Assembly: GCF_004519315.1 (NCBI RefSeq)
Contig: NZ_SOZE01000009.1
Coordinates: 1-64,000 of the forward strand
Direction of reading: 5' to 3'
Source: Mucilaginibacter psychrotolerans
GTDB lineage: Bacteria; Bacteroidota; Bacteroidia; Sphingobacteriales; Sphingobacteriaceae
DNA length: 64,000 nucleotides
Below the pieces are notes generated by a model. The model was given only the letters and a program-made list of their open reading frames with translations, searched no databases and was not told the origin of the DNA. Position numbers and translations under genes: made by a program. Shown in pieces: positions 7,687 through 15,804 of the stretch. The first letter of the stretch is position 1, and each line of letters starts with the position of its first letter.

Positions 7687-8577
7687 ATGAAAAATAAAAT
7701 ATTAATCACAGGGGCGACAGGTGGATTAGGAAGTAAGGTTATAAACCTTCTAAAAGAGAAAACCGAAAGTGAAAATCTTGCTGTTTTGGTAAGAGACGAA
7801 AAAAATGAATTGGCAAAGCAATATGCCAATGATGGCATTGAAGTAAAAATTGGTAATTATGCCGATTTTGACAGCTTGAAGAACGCTTTTAAAGGCATTG
7901 ATGTGCTGTACTTCGTTTCGGGAGGAGACGATAGCCAGCGTTCAAAGCTTCATAAAAACGTAGTTGATGCGGCAAAAGAAATGGGTGTTAAGCATATTAT
8001 ATATACAAGCGCCGTTTGGAAAGACGAAAGTGATGCTTCTCCATTAGCGACCCTTGTAGATTCTCACATCCAAACTGAAAATTGTATCAAAGCATCAGGT
8101 ATTACTTATACTATTTTGAGACACAATTTATATGCCGAAGTAATCGAAATGATGATCGGAGATAAAAGTCAACTATTAAAAACCAAAACCATTTATTTAC
8201 CCACAGCAAATGGATTAACCTCTTTTGTACCAAAAAAAGATTTAGCAGAAGCAGCAGTAAATATTCTTTTGAATCCTTACACCTTTGCTAACAAAATATT
8301 GGAATTTAATGGAAGTGAACAAATCAAATTTTCAGAAATCGCTGAAAAAATATCCGAAATTGTGAATGAACCTGTTCAGTATATTTCTCCGGAAGTAACT
8401 GAATTTGAAGCTACCATGAATAAATACAGATTACCAAATCACGTTATCGAAATACTAAGCACATTCAGTTTAGCCATTGCTGATGGAGAATTTGACCAAA
8501 AGTCAATTGATTTAGAAACGGTTTTAGGGCGAAAAACAACATCGTTAACAGATTTTCTGAAGGAAACCTATAATTAA
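7687..8577 (+). CDS. NmrA-like NAD(P)-binding protein (atypical SDR)
   Basis: The N-terminus has the Rossmann dinucleotide-binding motif ITGATGGLGSKV (TGxxGxxG type). It is followed by VLVRDE and FVSGGDDSQR segments typical of NmrA/QOR2-type atypical short-chain dehydrogenases (~290 aa; here 296). Relatives act as NAD(P)H-dependent quinone reductases or redox sensors. It starts 24 bp after the VOC gene and 5 bp before the next, in one operon controlled by a MarR-type palindrome. A role in quinone or electrophile stress is plausible but inferred. Confidence 0.85.
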   Translation: MKNKILITGATGGLGSKVINLLKEKTESENLAVLVRDEKNELAKQYANDGIEVKIGNYADFDSLKNAFKGIDVLYFVSGGDDSQRSKLHKNVVDAAKEMGVKHIIYTSAVWKDESDASPLATLVDSHIQTENCIKASGITYTILRHNLYAEVIEMMIGDKSQLLKTKTIYLPTANGLTSFVPKKDLAEAAVNILLNPYTFANKILEFNGSEQIKFSEIAEKISEIVNEPVQYISPEVTEFEATMNKYRLPNHVIEILSTFSLAIADGEFDQKSIDLETVLGRKTTSLTDFLKETYN

Positions 8578-8582
8578 AACAA

Positions 8583-9296
8583 ATGTCAAAATTCGATCAA
8601 GTTGTCGTGTCTGCTGGTGATAGCATTACACAGGCCACCTTTAGTAGTGATTATTTATCAACTCTGCGAAAAAGATTAAAGGGGCAGCATTATGAATTTG
8701 TCAATGCCGGACAAGTTGGCGATACATCCGAAGGTCTTTTAAAGAGAATTGATAAAGATGTTTTAGCGCACGATCCCAACTTTATTACCATTCTGATTGG
8801 CGCAAATGATGCAAGACGGGATATTGAACCAAAACATGCAATTGAATGTTATCGTCATACTATCGAGGCAATAATTTTAAAAATAAGAAATAAAACAAAT
8901 GCTCCGGTTGCTTTAATTTCTTTAGCACCGTTGGGTGAAAACCCCCACAGCAGCAAGAATAAAACAGTGGAACAATTTAACGCTGTTTTAAAAGCGATTG
9001 CTGCTAAACACAATTTAGGGTATTTACCATTTTTTGAAAATCTTATACCTGCTCTAATTGATAAAAAAACACTCGATAAATCTGAGTTTAAATTAAATTT
9101 AGCAACCGCACTCATAAAATCTGCATTTAAAAAGTATATCCTAAGAAAAAGTTGGGATGCAATTTCAGCGAGTAACGGATTTAGTATTTTAACCGATGGG
9201 ATTCATTTCAACGACAAAGCCGGAAATATTTTAGCTGATTTGATCCTGGAATGGCTTTTAAGTGTAAAAAAAACGATTCAACATAACTATGCCTAA
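8583..9296 (+). CDS. SGNH/GDSL-family hydrolase
   Basis: A 237-aa protein with the SGNH blocks: block I AGDSITQA (nucleophile Ser), block II NAGQVGDTS (Gly), block III IGANDAR (Asn), and block V DGIHFNDKAG (catalytic Asp and His). These lipases/esterases hydrolyse acyl esters. There is no signal peptide, so a cytoplasmic enzyme is likely. It overlaps the MarR gene by 8 bp, indicating translational coupling within the operon. Confidence 0.85.
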   Translation: MSKFDQVVVSAGDSITQATFSSDYLSTLRKRLKGQHYEFVNAGQVGDTSEGLLKRIDKDVLAHDPNFITILIGANDARRDIEPKHAIECYRHTIEAIILKIRNKTNAPVALISLAPLGENPHSSKNKTVEQFNAVLKAIAAKHNLGYLPFFENLIPALIDKKTLDKSEFKLNLATALIKSAFKKYILRKSWDAISASNGFSILTDGIHFNDKAGNILADLILEWLLSVKKTIQHNYA

Positions 9297-9747
9297 AGAA
9301 ATTGATTTTCATTTTAAAAGTCCAAACGACAGTCCTGGTTATTTGCTCGGACAAGTTACAATGCTTTGGCAACGCAAACTAAAAAAAGTTTTAGACCCTT
9401 TGGACTTAACGCAAACGCAATTTGTATTGTTGGCTGCGTTAGGCTGGCTTTCAAAAAAAAACAATGCTGTTACACAAGTTGATATTGCCAACCAAAGCAA
9501 TGCCGACAGAATGATGGTATCGAAAGTATTACGGACGTTAGAAGATAAAGCATTTATAACAAGACAGGAACACGAAACCGATACAAGAGCCAAAACAATT
9601 CGACTGACAATTGATGGCGGAGTTGTTTTACAAAAAGCACTCATTGAAGTAGAAAATGCTGATTTAGATTTTTTTGCTTCATTAGACACGGAAATATCCT
9701 TATTTAATAAAAACATGACGCAACTTATTGACAACAACATGCAGTAA
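9289..9747 (+). CDS. MarR-family transcriptional regulator
   Basis: A 152-aa winged-helix protein. LTQTQFVLLAALGWL begins the HTH, VTQVDIANQSNADRMMVSKVL is the recognition region, and DTRAKTIRLT is the MarR wing (DxRxk..LT). MarR dimers bind palindromes and are usually released by phenolic or oxidising ligands. It is the last gene of the VOC-NmrA-SGNH operon, whose promoter is covered by a 12-bp-arm inverted repeat, so autoregulation is likely. No Cys sensor is evident. Confidence 0.9.
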   Translation: MPKEIDFHFKSPNDSPGYLLGQVTMLWQRKLKKVLDPLDLTQTQFVLLAALGWLSKKNNAVTQVDIANQSNADRMMVSKVLRTLEDKAFITRQEHETDTRAKTIRLTIDGGVVLQKALIEVENADLDFFASLDTEISLFNKNMTQLIDNNMQ

Positions 9748-9862
9748 GATCATTACCGTCAAACAACCCAGTTTTCATATCATGACAAATTATAAATAGC
9801 TTTTTATACCGGTTACAGGCCCCGGATTTGGAGATTATGATGAATGAGATGAAATAGTCAAG

Positions 9863-11084
9863 ACTTAATCTGACAGTTACGAAAAAAAAGTAACTTTAAA
9901 AACAGATTAAAATAATGACAACACAAGCAAAGATCATCAAAAACAAGTTGGGCATATTAGAACTTGCCCAGCATTTAGGTAACGTATCACAAGCCTGTAA
10001 AGTAATGGGCTATTCGCGTGATAGCTTTTACCGATTCAAAGAACTTTACGATCAGGGGGGCGAACTTGCTCTTCAGGAAATCAGCCGGAGGAAGCCAGTG
10101 TTAAAAAACCGGGTTGAAGAGCATGTAGAAAAAGCTGTTGTTGAAATGGCGATTGAACAACCCGCTTTAGGCCAGTTACGTGTATCCAACGAACTCAAAA
10201 AGCAAGGAATTCCAGTTTCGCCGGGTGGCGTAAGGAGTATTTGGTTAAGGCATGATCTGCATACCTTTAAACTGCGTTTAAAAGCCCTGGAAGCAAAGTC
10301 GGCACAAGAAGGGCTGGTACTGACCGAGGCGCAAGTTGTGGCACTGGAAAAGGCCAAAGATGAGAAAAAGGCTCATGGCGAAATAGAGACCCATCACCCC
10401 GGCTATCTTGGATCACAGGACACTTATTATGTAGGGAACATTAAAGGCGTTGGCCATATTTATCAGCAGACGTATATTGATACTTATGCAAAAGTTGCCT
10501 TTACCAAACTTTATGACCGTAAAAATGCTTTGGTGGCAGCGGAAATGCTGAATGATAAGGTGGTGCCTTTTTATGAACAGCACGACCTTAGATTGCTCAG
10601 GATACTTACAGACAGGGGAACAGAATATTGTGGAGTGAGAGACCAGCACGAGTTTCAGCTATACCTGGCTATTGAAGATATTGACCATACTAAAACCAAG
10701 GCTAAAAGCCCTCAGACCAATGGCATCTGCGAACGGTTCCACCGCACCATTCAGGATGAGTTTTACGCCATTGCATTTCGTAAAAAAATCTATCGTAGCA
10801 TCGCTGAATTGCAGGCCGATTTGGATAGATGGATGTACAATTACAATAATGAACGAACGCATACAGGAAAATACTGTTTCGGCAAAACACCGATGCAAAC
10901 TTTTATTGACAGCATTCCGATGGCTCAAGAAAAATTATTGGAGACGCTCGCCGAAGACCAGATTCTTCAGAGCCCCCACAAAAAGGGCTCAGAAGAATCT
11001 GAGTCAATGCATTTAGAAGAGAAATGGTTATATTCACAAATTCCATCTGACAACCTTTAAAAACAGACAACTGTCAGATCAAGT
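9863..11084 (+). mobile_element. IS481-family insertion sequence
   Basis: Inverted ends match at 15 of 16 positions: ACTTAATCTGACAGTT at 9863-9878, and the complement of AACTGTCAGATCAAGT at 11069-11084. Between them is a single transposase gene. The ~1.22 kb size fits IS481. No clear target-site duplication is visible, so one flank may have been rearranged; the right flank runs straight into an IS21-type terminal array. Confidence 0.8.
9915..11060 (+). CDS. IS481-family DDE transposase
   Basis: A 381-aa protein: an N-terminal HTH ([21 protein letters not shown]), a second HTH_29/32-like region, then an rve integrase core. The candidate acidic triad is Asp in the [10 protein letters not shown] strand, Asp in LTDRGTEY, and Glu in GICERFHRT. 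Length and order fit complete IS481 transposases and the frame is uninterrupted, so it may be active. Inverted repeats flank it closely. The Ser/Glu-rich tail is usual for this subgroup. Confidence 0.9.
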   Translation: MTTQAKIIKNKLGILELAQHLGNVSQACKVMGYSRDSFYRFKELYDQGGELALQEISRRKPVLKNRVEEHVEKAVVEMAIEQPALGQLRVSNELKKQGIPVSPGGVRSIWLRHDLHTFKLRLKALEAKSAQEGLVLTEAQVVALEKAKDEKKAHGEIETHHPGYLGSQDTYYVGNIKGVGHIYQQTYIDTYAKVAFTKLYDRKNALVAAEMLNDKVVPFYEQHDLRLLRILTDRGTEYCGVRDQHEFQLYLAIEDIDHTKTKAKSPQTNGICERFHRTIQDEFYAIAFRKKIYRSIAELQADLDRWMYNYNNERTHTGKYCFGKTPMQTFIDSIPMAQEKLLETLAEDQILQSPHKKGSEESESMHLEEKWLYSQIPSDNL

Positions 11085-11312
11085 TGTGGCTATTACAAAT
11101 GAGACCACACCATTTCGGCGCAAGCTGACCCACTGTTTCGGGGCAAACTGACCATGGTATTTCGGGGCAAACTGACCCACCAAAACGCGTAGCAAATGCT
11201 GTAGAAATCCCCACTCTGTGCCGTAAGTGTTATGACCCTCGTTATCACGAATCTTTTGCAGCAGCTCCCGCTGCGTCTCAAAATAGGGCTTGGCTTTTTC
11301 GTTTTCGTCCAT
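11079..11312 (-). pseudogene. Truncated small protein reading into IS21-type repeats
   Basis: The first ~44 residues (MDENEKAKPYFETQ...FLQHLLRVL) look like a normal charged helical start. The C-terminal ~33 residues translate the insertion-sequence terminal repeats (repeated GQFAPK), so the natural 3' end has been lost. It begins 2 bp after the stop of the upstream gene 11315-11890, so it was probably its operon partner. Function unknown. Confidence 0.55.
11113..11177 (-). repeat. Three ~23-bp-spaced repeats of an IS21-type terminus
   Basis: TTTCGGCGCAAGCTGACC (11113-11130), TTTCGGGGCAAACTGACC (11136-11153) and the same again (11160-11177). On the minus strand each reads GGTCAGTTTGCCCCGAAA, the multiple terminal repeat of Bacteroidota IS21-family elements. 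No istA/istB genes follow, so this is an orphan end. Confidence 0.65.
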
Positions 11313-11314
11313 GT

Positions 11315-11890
11315 CTAGTTCTCCGTCACATTGTCCGTATTCTCAGTTTTTATCCTTATTACCCGGCTACTCCCGCCAATCCGTCTCTTTAGCCCCTTGT
11401 CTAGCTTATCAAAGGCTAAATCTTCCCGCATCGCGTTAATCACCGCATCGAAAAGGTCGTTTAGTTTTTCCTCAAACGCATCCACCTTTCCGGCTTTTGC
11501 CACATCATTTAAAAAGTCCTCCTGGCTAAACAGATCGAAAAAATCATCTATCGGTTCCAGCACCTCGTCCGGTAAGACAAGCGTTTGCTCATACGCCGTA
11601 TCCTCCATTAGGTAATAAGCCTTGGCTAATTCATCATTCAATTCATCCTTGGCTTTCCGTAATTCCCTTTCTGATAATTTTAGCTCGTGAAACTCATTGG
11701 CACATTCAATGTAAACCGCCCCGGCCGTATTGAGTGCCGTTATCACCGACCGGTAACTCCTGAATTTTTCTTCAAACAATTTGTTCTCGTTAGGCAGCCT
11801 CCGGCTCACCCGGTAATTTAAACAAGAAATGACGAACGCGCTACCTGCAAAAGCCGCACTAACAGCGCTCACAATCAAAGGATAATTCAT
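11315..11890 (-). CDS. Unknown single-pass membrane protein
   Basis: A 191-aa protein with one N-terminal membrane segment (about residues 5-25) followed by an acidic, helical soluble domain that includes DDFFDLFSQEDFLND. No family is recognised. It is the first gene of a two-gene minus-strand unit whose second gene (11079-11312) was truncated by insertion-sequence debris. Its weak promoter region is near 11890-11950. Confidence 0.55.
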   Translation of the reverse strand: MNYPLIVSAVSAAFAGSAFVISCLNYRVSRRLPNENKLFEEKFRSYRSVITALNTAGAVYIECANEFHELKLSERELRKAKDELNDELAKAYYLMEDTAYEQTLVLPDEVLEPIDDFFDLFSQEDFLNDVAKAGKVDAFEEKLNDLFDAVINAMREDLAFDKLDKGLKRRIGGSSRVIRIKTENTDNVTEN

Positions 11891-12127
11891 TTTGTGATAT
11901 GTTAAGTTTACGGTGCAATTTACGCAGAAAATAAAAAGCCAAATACATGACCAATATAGGCGTTGGTTTGGCTCTTATCTCTGTCTTTGACAATCCATGC
12001 GCTGCGGGATTGCTGGAAGCGATAAAGAATGGATATTTATTAATCGCCAAAAAACGAGCTCAGCCTCTCACCTACCCTTGTTAGCTCAAGCACGAAAAAT
12101 TTTAGCCGATACAGTAATCATAGCAAA

Positions 12128-12367
12128 TGCGTCGACACTGATGCTGCGCTTCCTGTTTTGACGAATCAAAAAATGAATGCTTATTTAAAAGAAATAGCAG
12201 ATACCTGCGGAATAAAGGAGGAACTGACTTTTCACATAGCACGTCATCCGTTTGCGACGACAGTTACTCTCAATAATGGCGTTCCGATGGAATCAGTATC
12301 AAAAATGCTCGGTGACTCTTCCATTAGACAAACTCAACATTATGCTAAATGCAAAATTACAAGGTAA
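12128..12367 (+). pseudogene. Integrase C-terminal fragment
   Basis: The frame reads LPVLTNQKMNAYLKEIADTC, then HIARHPFATTVTLNNGVPMES and DSSIRQTQHYAK, colinear with the catalytic domain of the integrase at 4995-6263. It keeps the HxxR box and terminal Tyr but lacks everything upstream. A further decayed piece resembling the integrase N-terminal segment (a frame reading DELEHYLQAVKQR) lies near 12570-12620, out of order, which implies rearrangement. Both are non-functional remnants of a second integrase. Confidence 0.7.
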
Positions 12368-12731
12368 GTAAAGACACGCTTTTACTGGAAGACAGCTTGA
12401 TGGGAAAAAACTATAAGGATAATTAAAGGATTTGGAGAGGTATATAATTAGACTGGTTTATGGCACATCTTCGCCTATAAATTCACTGTTTAAAAAGCGT
12501 GACATGGAAACATAATGGGAGAATAGTGGCTGGGAACGGTTTGCCTGGAACGGCAAGGAAATAGAGTTTAGCAGAAAGTGCTGACGAGTTGGAACACTAT
12601 TTACAGGCAGTAAAGCAAAGAAGGATGCTGCCTGTAAATTGTGTTTATTGTAATAGAGAATGTACCTTATAAAAATACAGATATCTGCAAAGCAGGTATT
12701 AAACTAGGATATCTACAGGTTATCTGGTGTC
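12368..12731. other. Decayed sequence after the integrase fragment
   Basis: No intact gene. Scraps in several frames around 12500-12650 resemble the N-terminal half of a Bacteroidota integrase, broken by stops and frameshifts. The rest holds nothing recognisable. Confidence 0.35.
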
Positions 12732-13019
12732 CTACGTGTTCAACTCAATAACAGTGCCCCGGTAAGAATCATAAGTTGGCAAATAAGTTATATATTCAAG
12801 TTCTTTAAGTTTGCTGATACACTTATGATAGGTAGTTATACTACCAAAGTGTGCGCCTTTCATGAGTTGTTTTCGCGAAACCTTTAATTGTTTTTTAAAG
12901 CCGCTTTTTTGCCATAACGATAATATATAGGTATATAAGCTGATATGCCAAACATTGACCCGCGGATCATCGGTTATTTTTGAGTAAAGTAATAAAAATT
13001 CTGAAGTTTCTGATTTCAT
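12732..13019 (-). CDS. Small conserved mobile-element protein, winged-helix-like (copy 2)
   Basis: A 95-aa paralogue of the protein at 4325-4615, with the same SRKQLMKGAHFGSITTYHKCISKL core and EYITYLPTYDS end. It starts 2 bp after the stop of the HTH gene, the same order as copy 1. It sits at the left end of the conjugative backbone and probably belonged with the now destroyed integrase. Function is inferred to be DNA binding in excision control. Confidence 0.6.
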   Translation of the reverse strand: MKSETSEFLLLYSKITDDPRVNVWHISLYTYILSLWQKSGFKKQLKVSRKQLMKGAHFGSITTYHKCISKLKELEYITYLPTYDSYRGTVIELNT

Positions 13020-13021
13020 AG

Positions 13022-13285
13022 TTAGTGTAGTTTACCACTGACCATATTTTCAATGTCAGTAAGTTTGTAAAAATGAATTCCGCCAACTTTTTGCGATTTC
13101 AGTTTTCCATTGATTCTTAGATTTTGGACAGTACCTGTGGATACTTTGAGAATTCTCCGTACATCAGCACATCTAAGCCATTCCTTACTTTCTGGCTTAT
13201 TTTTGGATAACAGATCTCGAATGTCATTCAGTAATGATTGTCGAAATGCTTCTAAATCATCTTTGGTAATAATTTCCAAGGGCAT
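13022..13285 (-). CDS. HTH excisionase-like DNA-binding protein (copy 2)
   Basis: Paralogue of 4612-4875: MPLEIITKDDLEAFRQ, then WLRCADVRRILKVSTGTVQ and NLRINGKLKSQKVGGIHFYK, an HTH_17/excisionase-type fold. The ATG at 13283-13285 gives an N-terminus matching copy 1; an in-frame ATG at 13318 is less likely. It is followed by the small winged-helix-like gene, as in copy 1. It probably acts as the recombination directionality factor or regulator of this element. Confidence 0.75.
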   Translation of the reverse strand: MPLEIITKDDLEAFRQSLLNDIRDLLSKNKPESKEWLRCADVRRILKVSTGTVQNLRINGKLKSQKVGGIHFYKLTDIENMVSGKLH

Positions 13286-13441
13286 GAAGTATAAATTAGA
13301 TAGTGCATTTGCCAACAAGAGATTGTTGTTGGTTTTTAAATGATAAGTCTTTCGTAACTGATCTAAAACATGGTCAGGCTTAAAGACAAGCCAGCCTATA
13401 TTAGAATTCGTATGGGTATAAATTGGGGGAGAGCATAGACT

Positions 13442-13489
13442 GGGTTAAAACAAAAATCCCCTGAACGCTCGCCGCCAGGGGATTTTAAC
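13442..13489. terminator. Terminator hairpin at left end of conjugation block
   Basis: AAAATCCCCTG (13452-13462) pairs with CAGGGGATTTT (13475-13485) around a 12-base loop, and GGTTAAAA/TTTTAACC extends the stem. It lies 3' of the last minus-strand gene of the transfer block (13563) and can work on both strands. Confidence 0.75.
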
Positions 13490-13562
13490 CTAAACCTTAT
13501 CACAAATGCAGGCAGGTCGCCTGCTTTTAGATCCTGCAAATTAATAATTAATATTCATCCAA

Positions 13563-13865
13563 TCAGCATTGTCGATGAAATGAAGATGTGCGTGAATGTT
13601 CAGTAAAACGTTGCATGTATTCCCGCTCCTGATTAAGCCTGCGGTTAATCACACCACATCTCCAAAAACAAAGCACCCACGCTAAAAAAGCAACACCTAA
13701 ACAGGTAAAAGTTTCCTTCTGAGCTTCAGTAATAAACGGCGCAGGTTGTTTGGCAACTGTTGCCGTAAGAGCAGCTTGCTTTGTATGCCTGTTACCTATT
13801 GCACCAAAAAACGCAAATGTCGAGATCAAACAGGCCAATAAAACGTTACGTACGATCGCTTTCAT
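13563..13865 (-). CDS. Unknown small membrane protein
   Basis: A 100-aa protein with a signal-like N-terminal hydrophobic segment (VLLACLISTFAFFGAI) and a second membrane segment (TCLGVAFLAWVLCFW). A basic tail follows. No family is recognised. It is the most promoter-distal gene of the transfer region, 56 bp downstream of the PH-domain gene. Confidence 0.5.
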   Translation of the reverse strand: MKAIVRNVLLACLISTFAFFGAIGNRHTKQAALTATVAKQPAPFITEAQKETFTCLGVAFLAWVLCFWRCGVINRRLNQEREYMQRFTEHSRTSSFHRQC

Positions 13866-13921
13866 GGTAAAAATTATTAATTAAAATTACTAATTTAGTT
13901 AGTAAACTCCAAGTGTTTTTT

Positions 13922-14380
13922 TCAATTTAGTTCATAAATATTGTTATCATGGCGGGCCTGTTGCACCCTATCACGGATCGTATCAATAATTGCAGACTCC
14001 GGTATTCCCTCCAATTGAACGGCCTGGTTGTTGATATCGGTAGTGATCAAAGTCAGATGCATCAGCTTAAAAACTTGCAAAATAAATGATTGGCTAATCG
14101 TATAGTCTTTTACCCGGTACATCTCCACCTGGTCAGTTCGCTTCATGAATATGCCGTAGGTAATACGGATGTACTCAGCGGTAATTAAATACTTGTAGCT
14201 ACGGATATAGAGTAGCCGGTACCACGCGGCACCACAAATGGCTATGCCGAATAAAATAAAGTATGGCGAAAGGTACCAGGCCAGTAAAAGAAAGGTAAGC
14301 CCTAACAAAATCAGCGGCAGGGTTTTTAAAAAGGCAAACAATAATTGAGGTTTTAAAAGAATATCATCGTTCTGCGTCAT
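13922..14380 (-). CDS. Bacterial PH (YdbS/bPH2-like) domain membrane protein
   Basis: A 152-aa protein: two membrane helices (about residues 15-55), then a bPH2-type domain with YKYLITAEYIRITYGIFMKRTDQVEMYRVKDYTISQSF. The ITxxRI..GIf.r..d.v...RV.Di pattern is characteristic of YdbS-like proteins. These are membrane proteins of unknown biochemical role. Here it lies within the downstream accessory part of a conjugative element. Confidence 0.75.
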   Translation of the reverse strand: MTQNDDILLKPQLLFAFLKTLPLILLGLTFLLLAWYLSPYFILFGIAICGAAWYRLLYIRSYKYLITAEYIRITYGIFMKRTDQVEMYRVKDYTISQSFILQVFKLMHLTLITTDINNQAVQLEGIPESAIIDTIRDRVQQARHDNNIYELN

Positions 14381-14430
14381 AATGATTAAATTTAATAGTA
14401 AAAATTGACCAGCATGATTAACCCGGTTAC

Positions 14431-15027
14431 TTAATCGGGGGCATCCTGCTTTAATTGTTCTAAAAATGATGAGGATTGCGTTGGTTTACGCGTACGGATG
14501 TTGGCACGGATCCCATAGGCAAGCCTGAATTGGTGCAAGCTGATATACTCATCTTCAAACGACCGTGATTGTTCCTGGCAATAGATCAGCACCTGATGGT
14601 TCTCATGTGCTATACGAATTGGTAGATTTTTTATCGCAGCTGTGAATTTGATATCTGTAATGTGACCAATGAGGTCGCTGCCGAATACCAGCGTAAACTT
14701 TCGCTTGCGTAAGCGTTGCCTGATCCAATCAGATTGTTCGGTATGCAACCGGATACCTATTGCAATAAATAATAGCTGTTCGGGCTTGGGATAGCGGACG
14801 CGATTTATGGTCAGGAACGCCATAGCCTCCATAACTGAGTAAGAAACGATCACCTCTAAAGCGCTATCATTACCGGCCACCCATAGATGACGAGTGGTCG
14901 GTATGATATGAAAACCCTCGTCGAAATGCTCACGCTCGTCGCCATAGTCGAAAGACAAATCATGGCCTGCGTTAAAAAAGGCCTGGAGTTCCGGTGGAAC
15001 GCCAAGCCTCGTTAAATAGTCATGCAT
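14431..15027 (-). CDS. Unknown conjugative-element accessory protein
   Basis: A 198-aa soluble protein with no recognised family. It has an acidic N-terminal half (DYGDEREHFDEGFHIIPTTRHLWVAG) and a basic C-terminal tail with repeated Arg/Lys. The start overlaps the stop of the upstream DUF3945-like gene by one base, so it is in the same operon. Confidence 0.55.
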   Translation of the reverse strand: MHDYLTRLGVPPELQAFFNAGHDLSFDYGDEREHFDEGFHIIPTTRHLWVAGNDSALEVIVSYSVMEAMAFLTINRVRYPKPEQLLFIAIGIRLHTEQSDWIRQRLRKRKFTLVFGSDLIGHITDIKFTAAIKNLPIRIAHENHQVLIYCQEQSRSFEDEYISLHQFRLAYGIRANIRTRKPTQSSSFLEQLKQDAPD

Positions 15028-15803
15028 CAGCGTGTGCCACCGCTCCTCGTGTAAGAACGGGTGGCCTGATTAGGTACAAATGGCCGCTGGTTTTCGACAT
15101 CCTTCATGGCATTATGATAACCTGGGCTTAATTTTTCAGCAGCTATTTGATCGCGTTTTTGATTAAACAATGCATTGAGCCCCTTATACACCATATAGCT
15201 TAATCCGCCATCGATCATAATGGAAGCGATCAGCGCCAGTTTGTTGGCGCGAATACCGTGATGGTCGACCCCGGAGTAAGCGAACTTCGTACCGTCTGCT
15301 ATCTGTACTTCCTTGCCTTTACGGTAGTTTTCCTTTTGTGCCTGGGTCAAAAATTCGTTGTTAACCATATCCGGTGCCAGGATCTTCTCGGTATCCGATA
15401 CGATGTATTCCTTTGTTTCCGGATCATATTCGATCAACATCTCCTTTTTGTTGCCATGGTTATCGAGCGTGGTTTTCAATAAGCTGGCAACTTCTCCCTT
15501 TTGCAATTGTTGCGCTTCGTTATCATCCAGAAAATCAGGTGTTACCGCCCTGCGGTAAATGGGATGTATGATCAGGTCGATCTTTCCGGCCTCATTCGGC
15601 TGTAACGAAATTTTGGCGTTAAGGGATTTGATCTTGATGTTCTCTGCTTCGAGGTCGTGCAATTCCAGCAAACTTGTGCGGCTACCTGAAAGCAGCGCTT
15701 TCAGATCATCCACGTTCAATAACAACTGACCGCCTGCGGCCAGCCCGATGGTCTCCAGATCCTTGATCGGAAGGTCTTCTTCTTTAAAATTCAGGAGGTT
15801 CAT
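15027..15803 (-). CDS. DUF4099/DUF3945-type conjugative-element protein
   Basis: A 258-aa protein: the N-terminus FKEEDLPIKDLETIGLAAGG resembles DUF4099. A middle region NAKISLQPNEAGKIDLIIHP and a later GKEVQIADGTKFAYSGVDHHGI resemble DUF3945-type repeats. A hydrophobic stretch (ALIASIMIDGGLSYMVY) lies near residue 195-210. Proteins of this kind are widespread in Bacteroidota conjugative elements but have no assigned biochemistry. It lies 1 bp after the M23/ArdC gene. Confidence 0.6.
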   Translation of the reverse strand: MNLLNFKEEDLPIKDLETIGLAAGGQLLLNVDDLKALLSGSRTSLLELHDLEAENIKIKSLNAKISLQPNEAGKIDLIIHPIYRRAVTPDFLDDNEAQQLQKGEVASLLKTTLDNHGNKKEMLIEYDPETKEYIVSDTEKILAPDMVNNEFLTQAQKENYRKGKEVQIADGTKFAYSGVDHHGIRANKLALIASIMIDGGLSYMVYKGLNALFNQKRDQIAAEKLSPGYHNAMKDVENQRPFVPNQATRSYTRSGGTR

Positions 15804-15804
15804 T

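Noticed and set aside
12500..12660. Integrase N-terminal-like scraps
   Set aside because: Broken by stops and frameshifts and based on a short match; mentioned only as debris.
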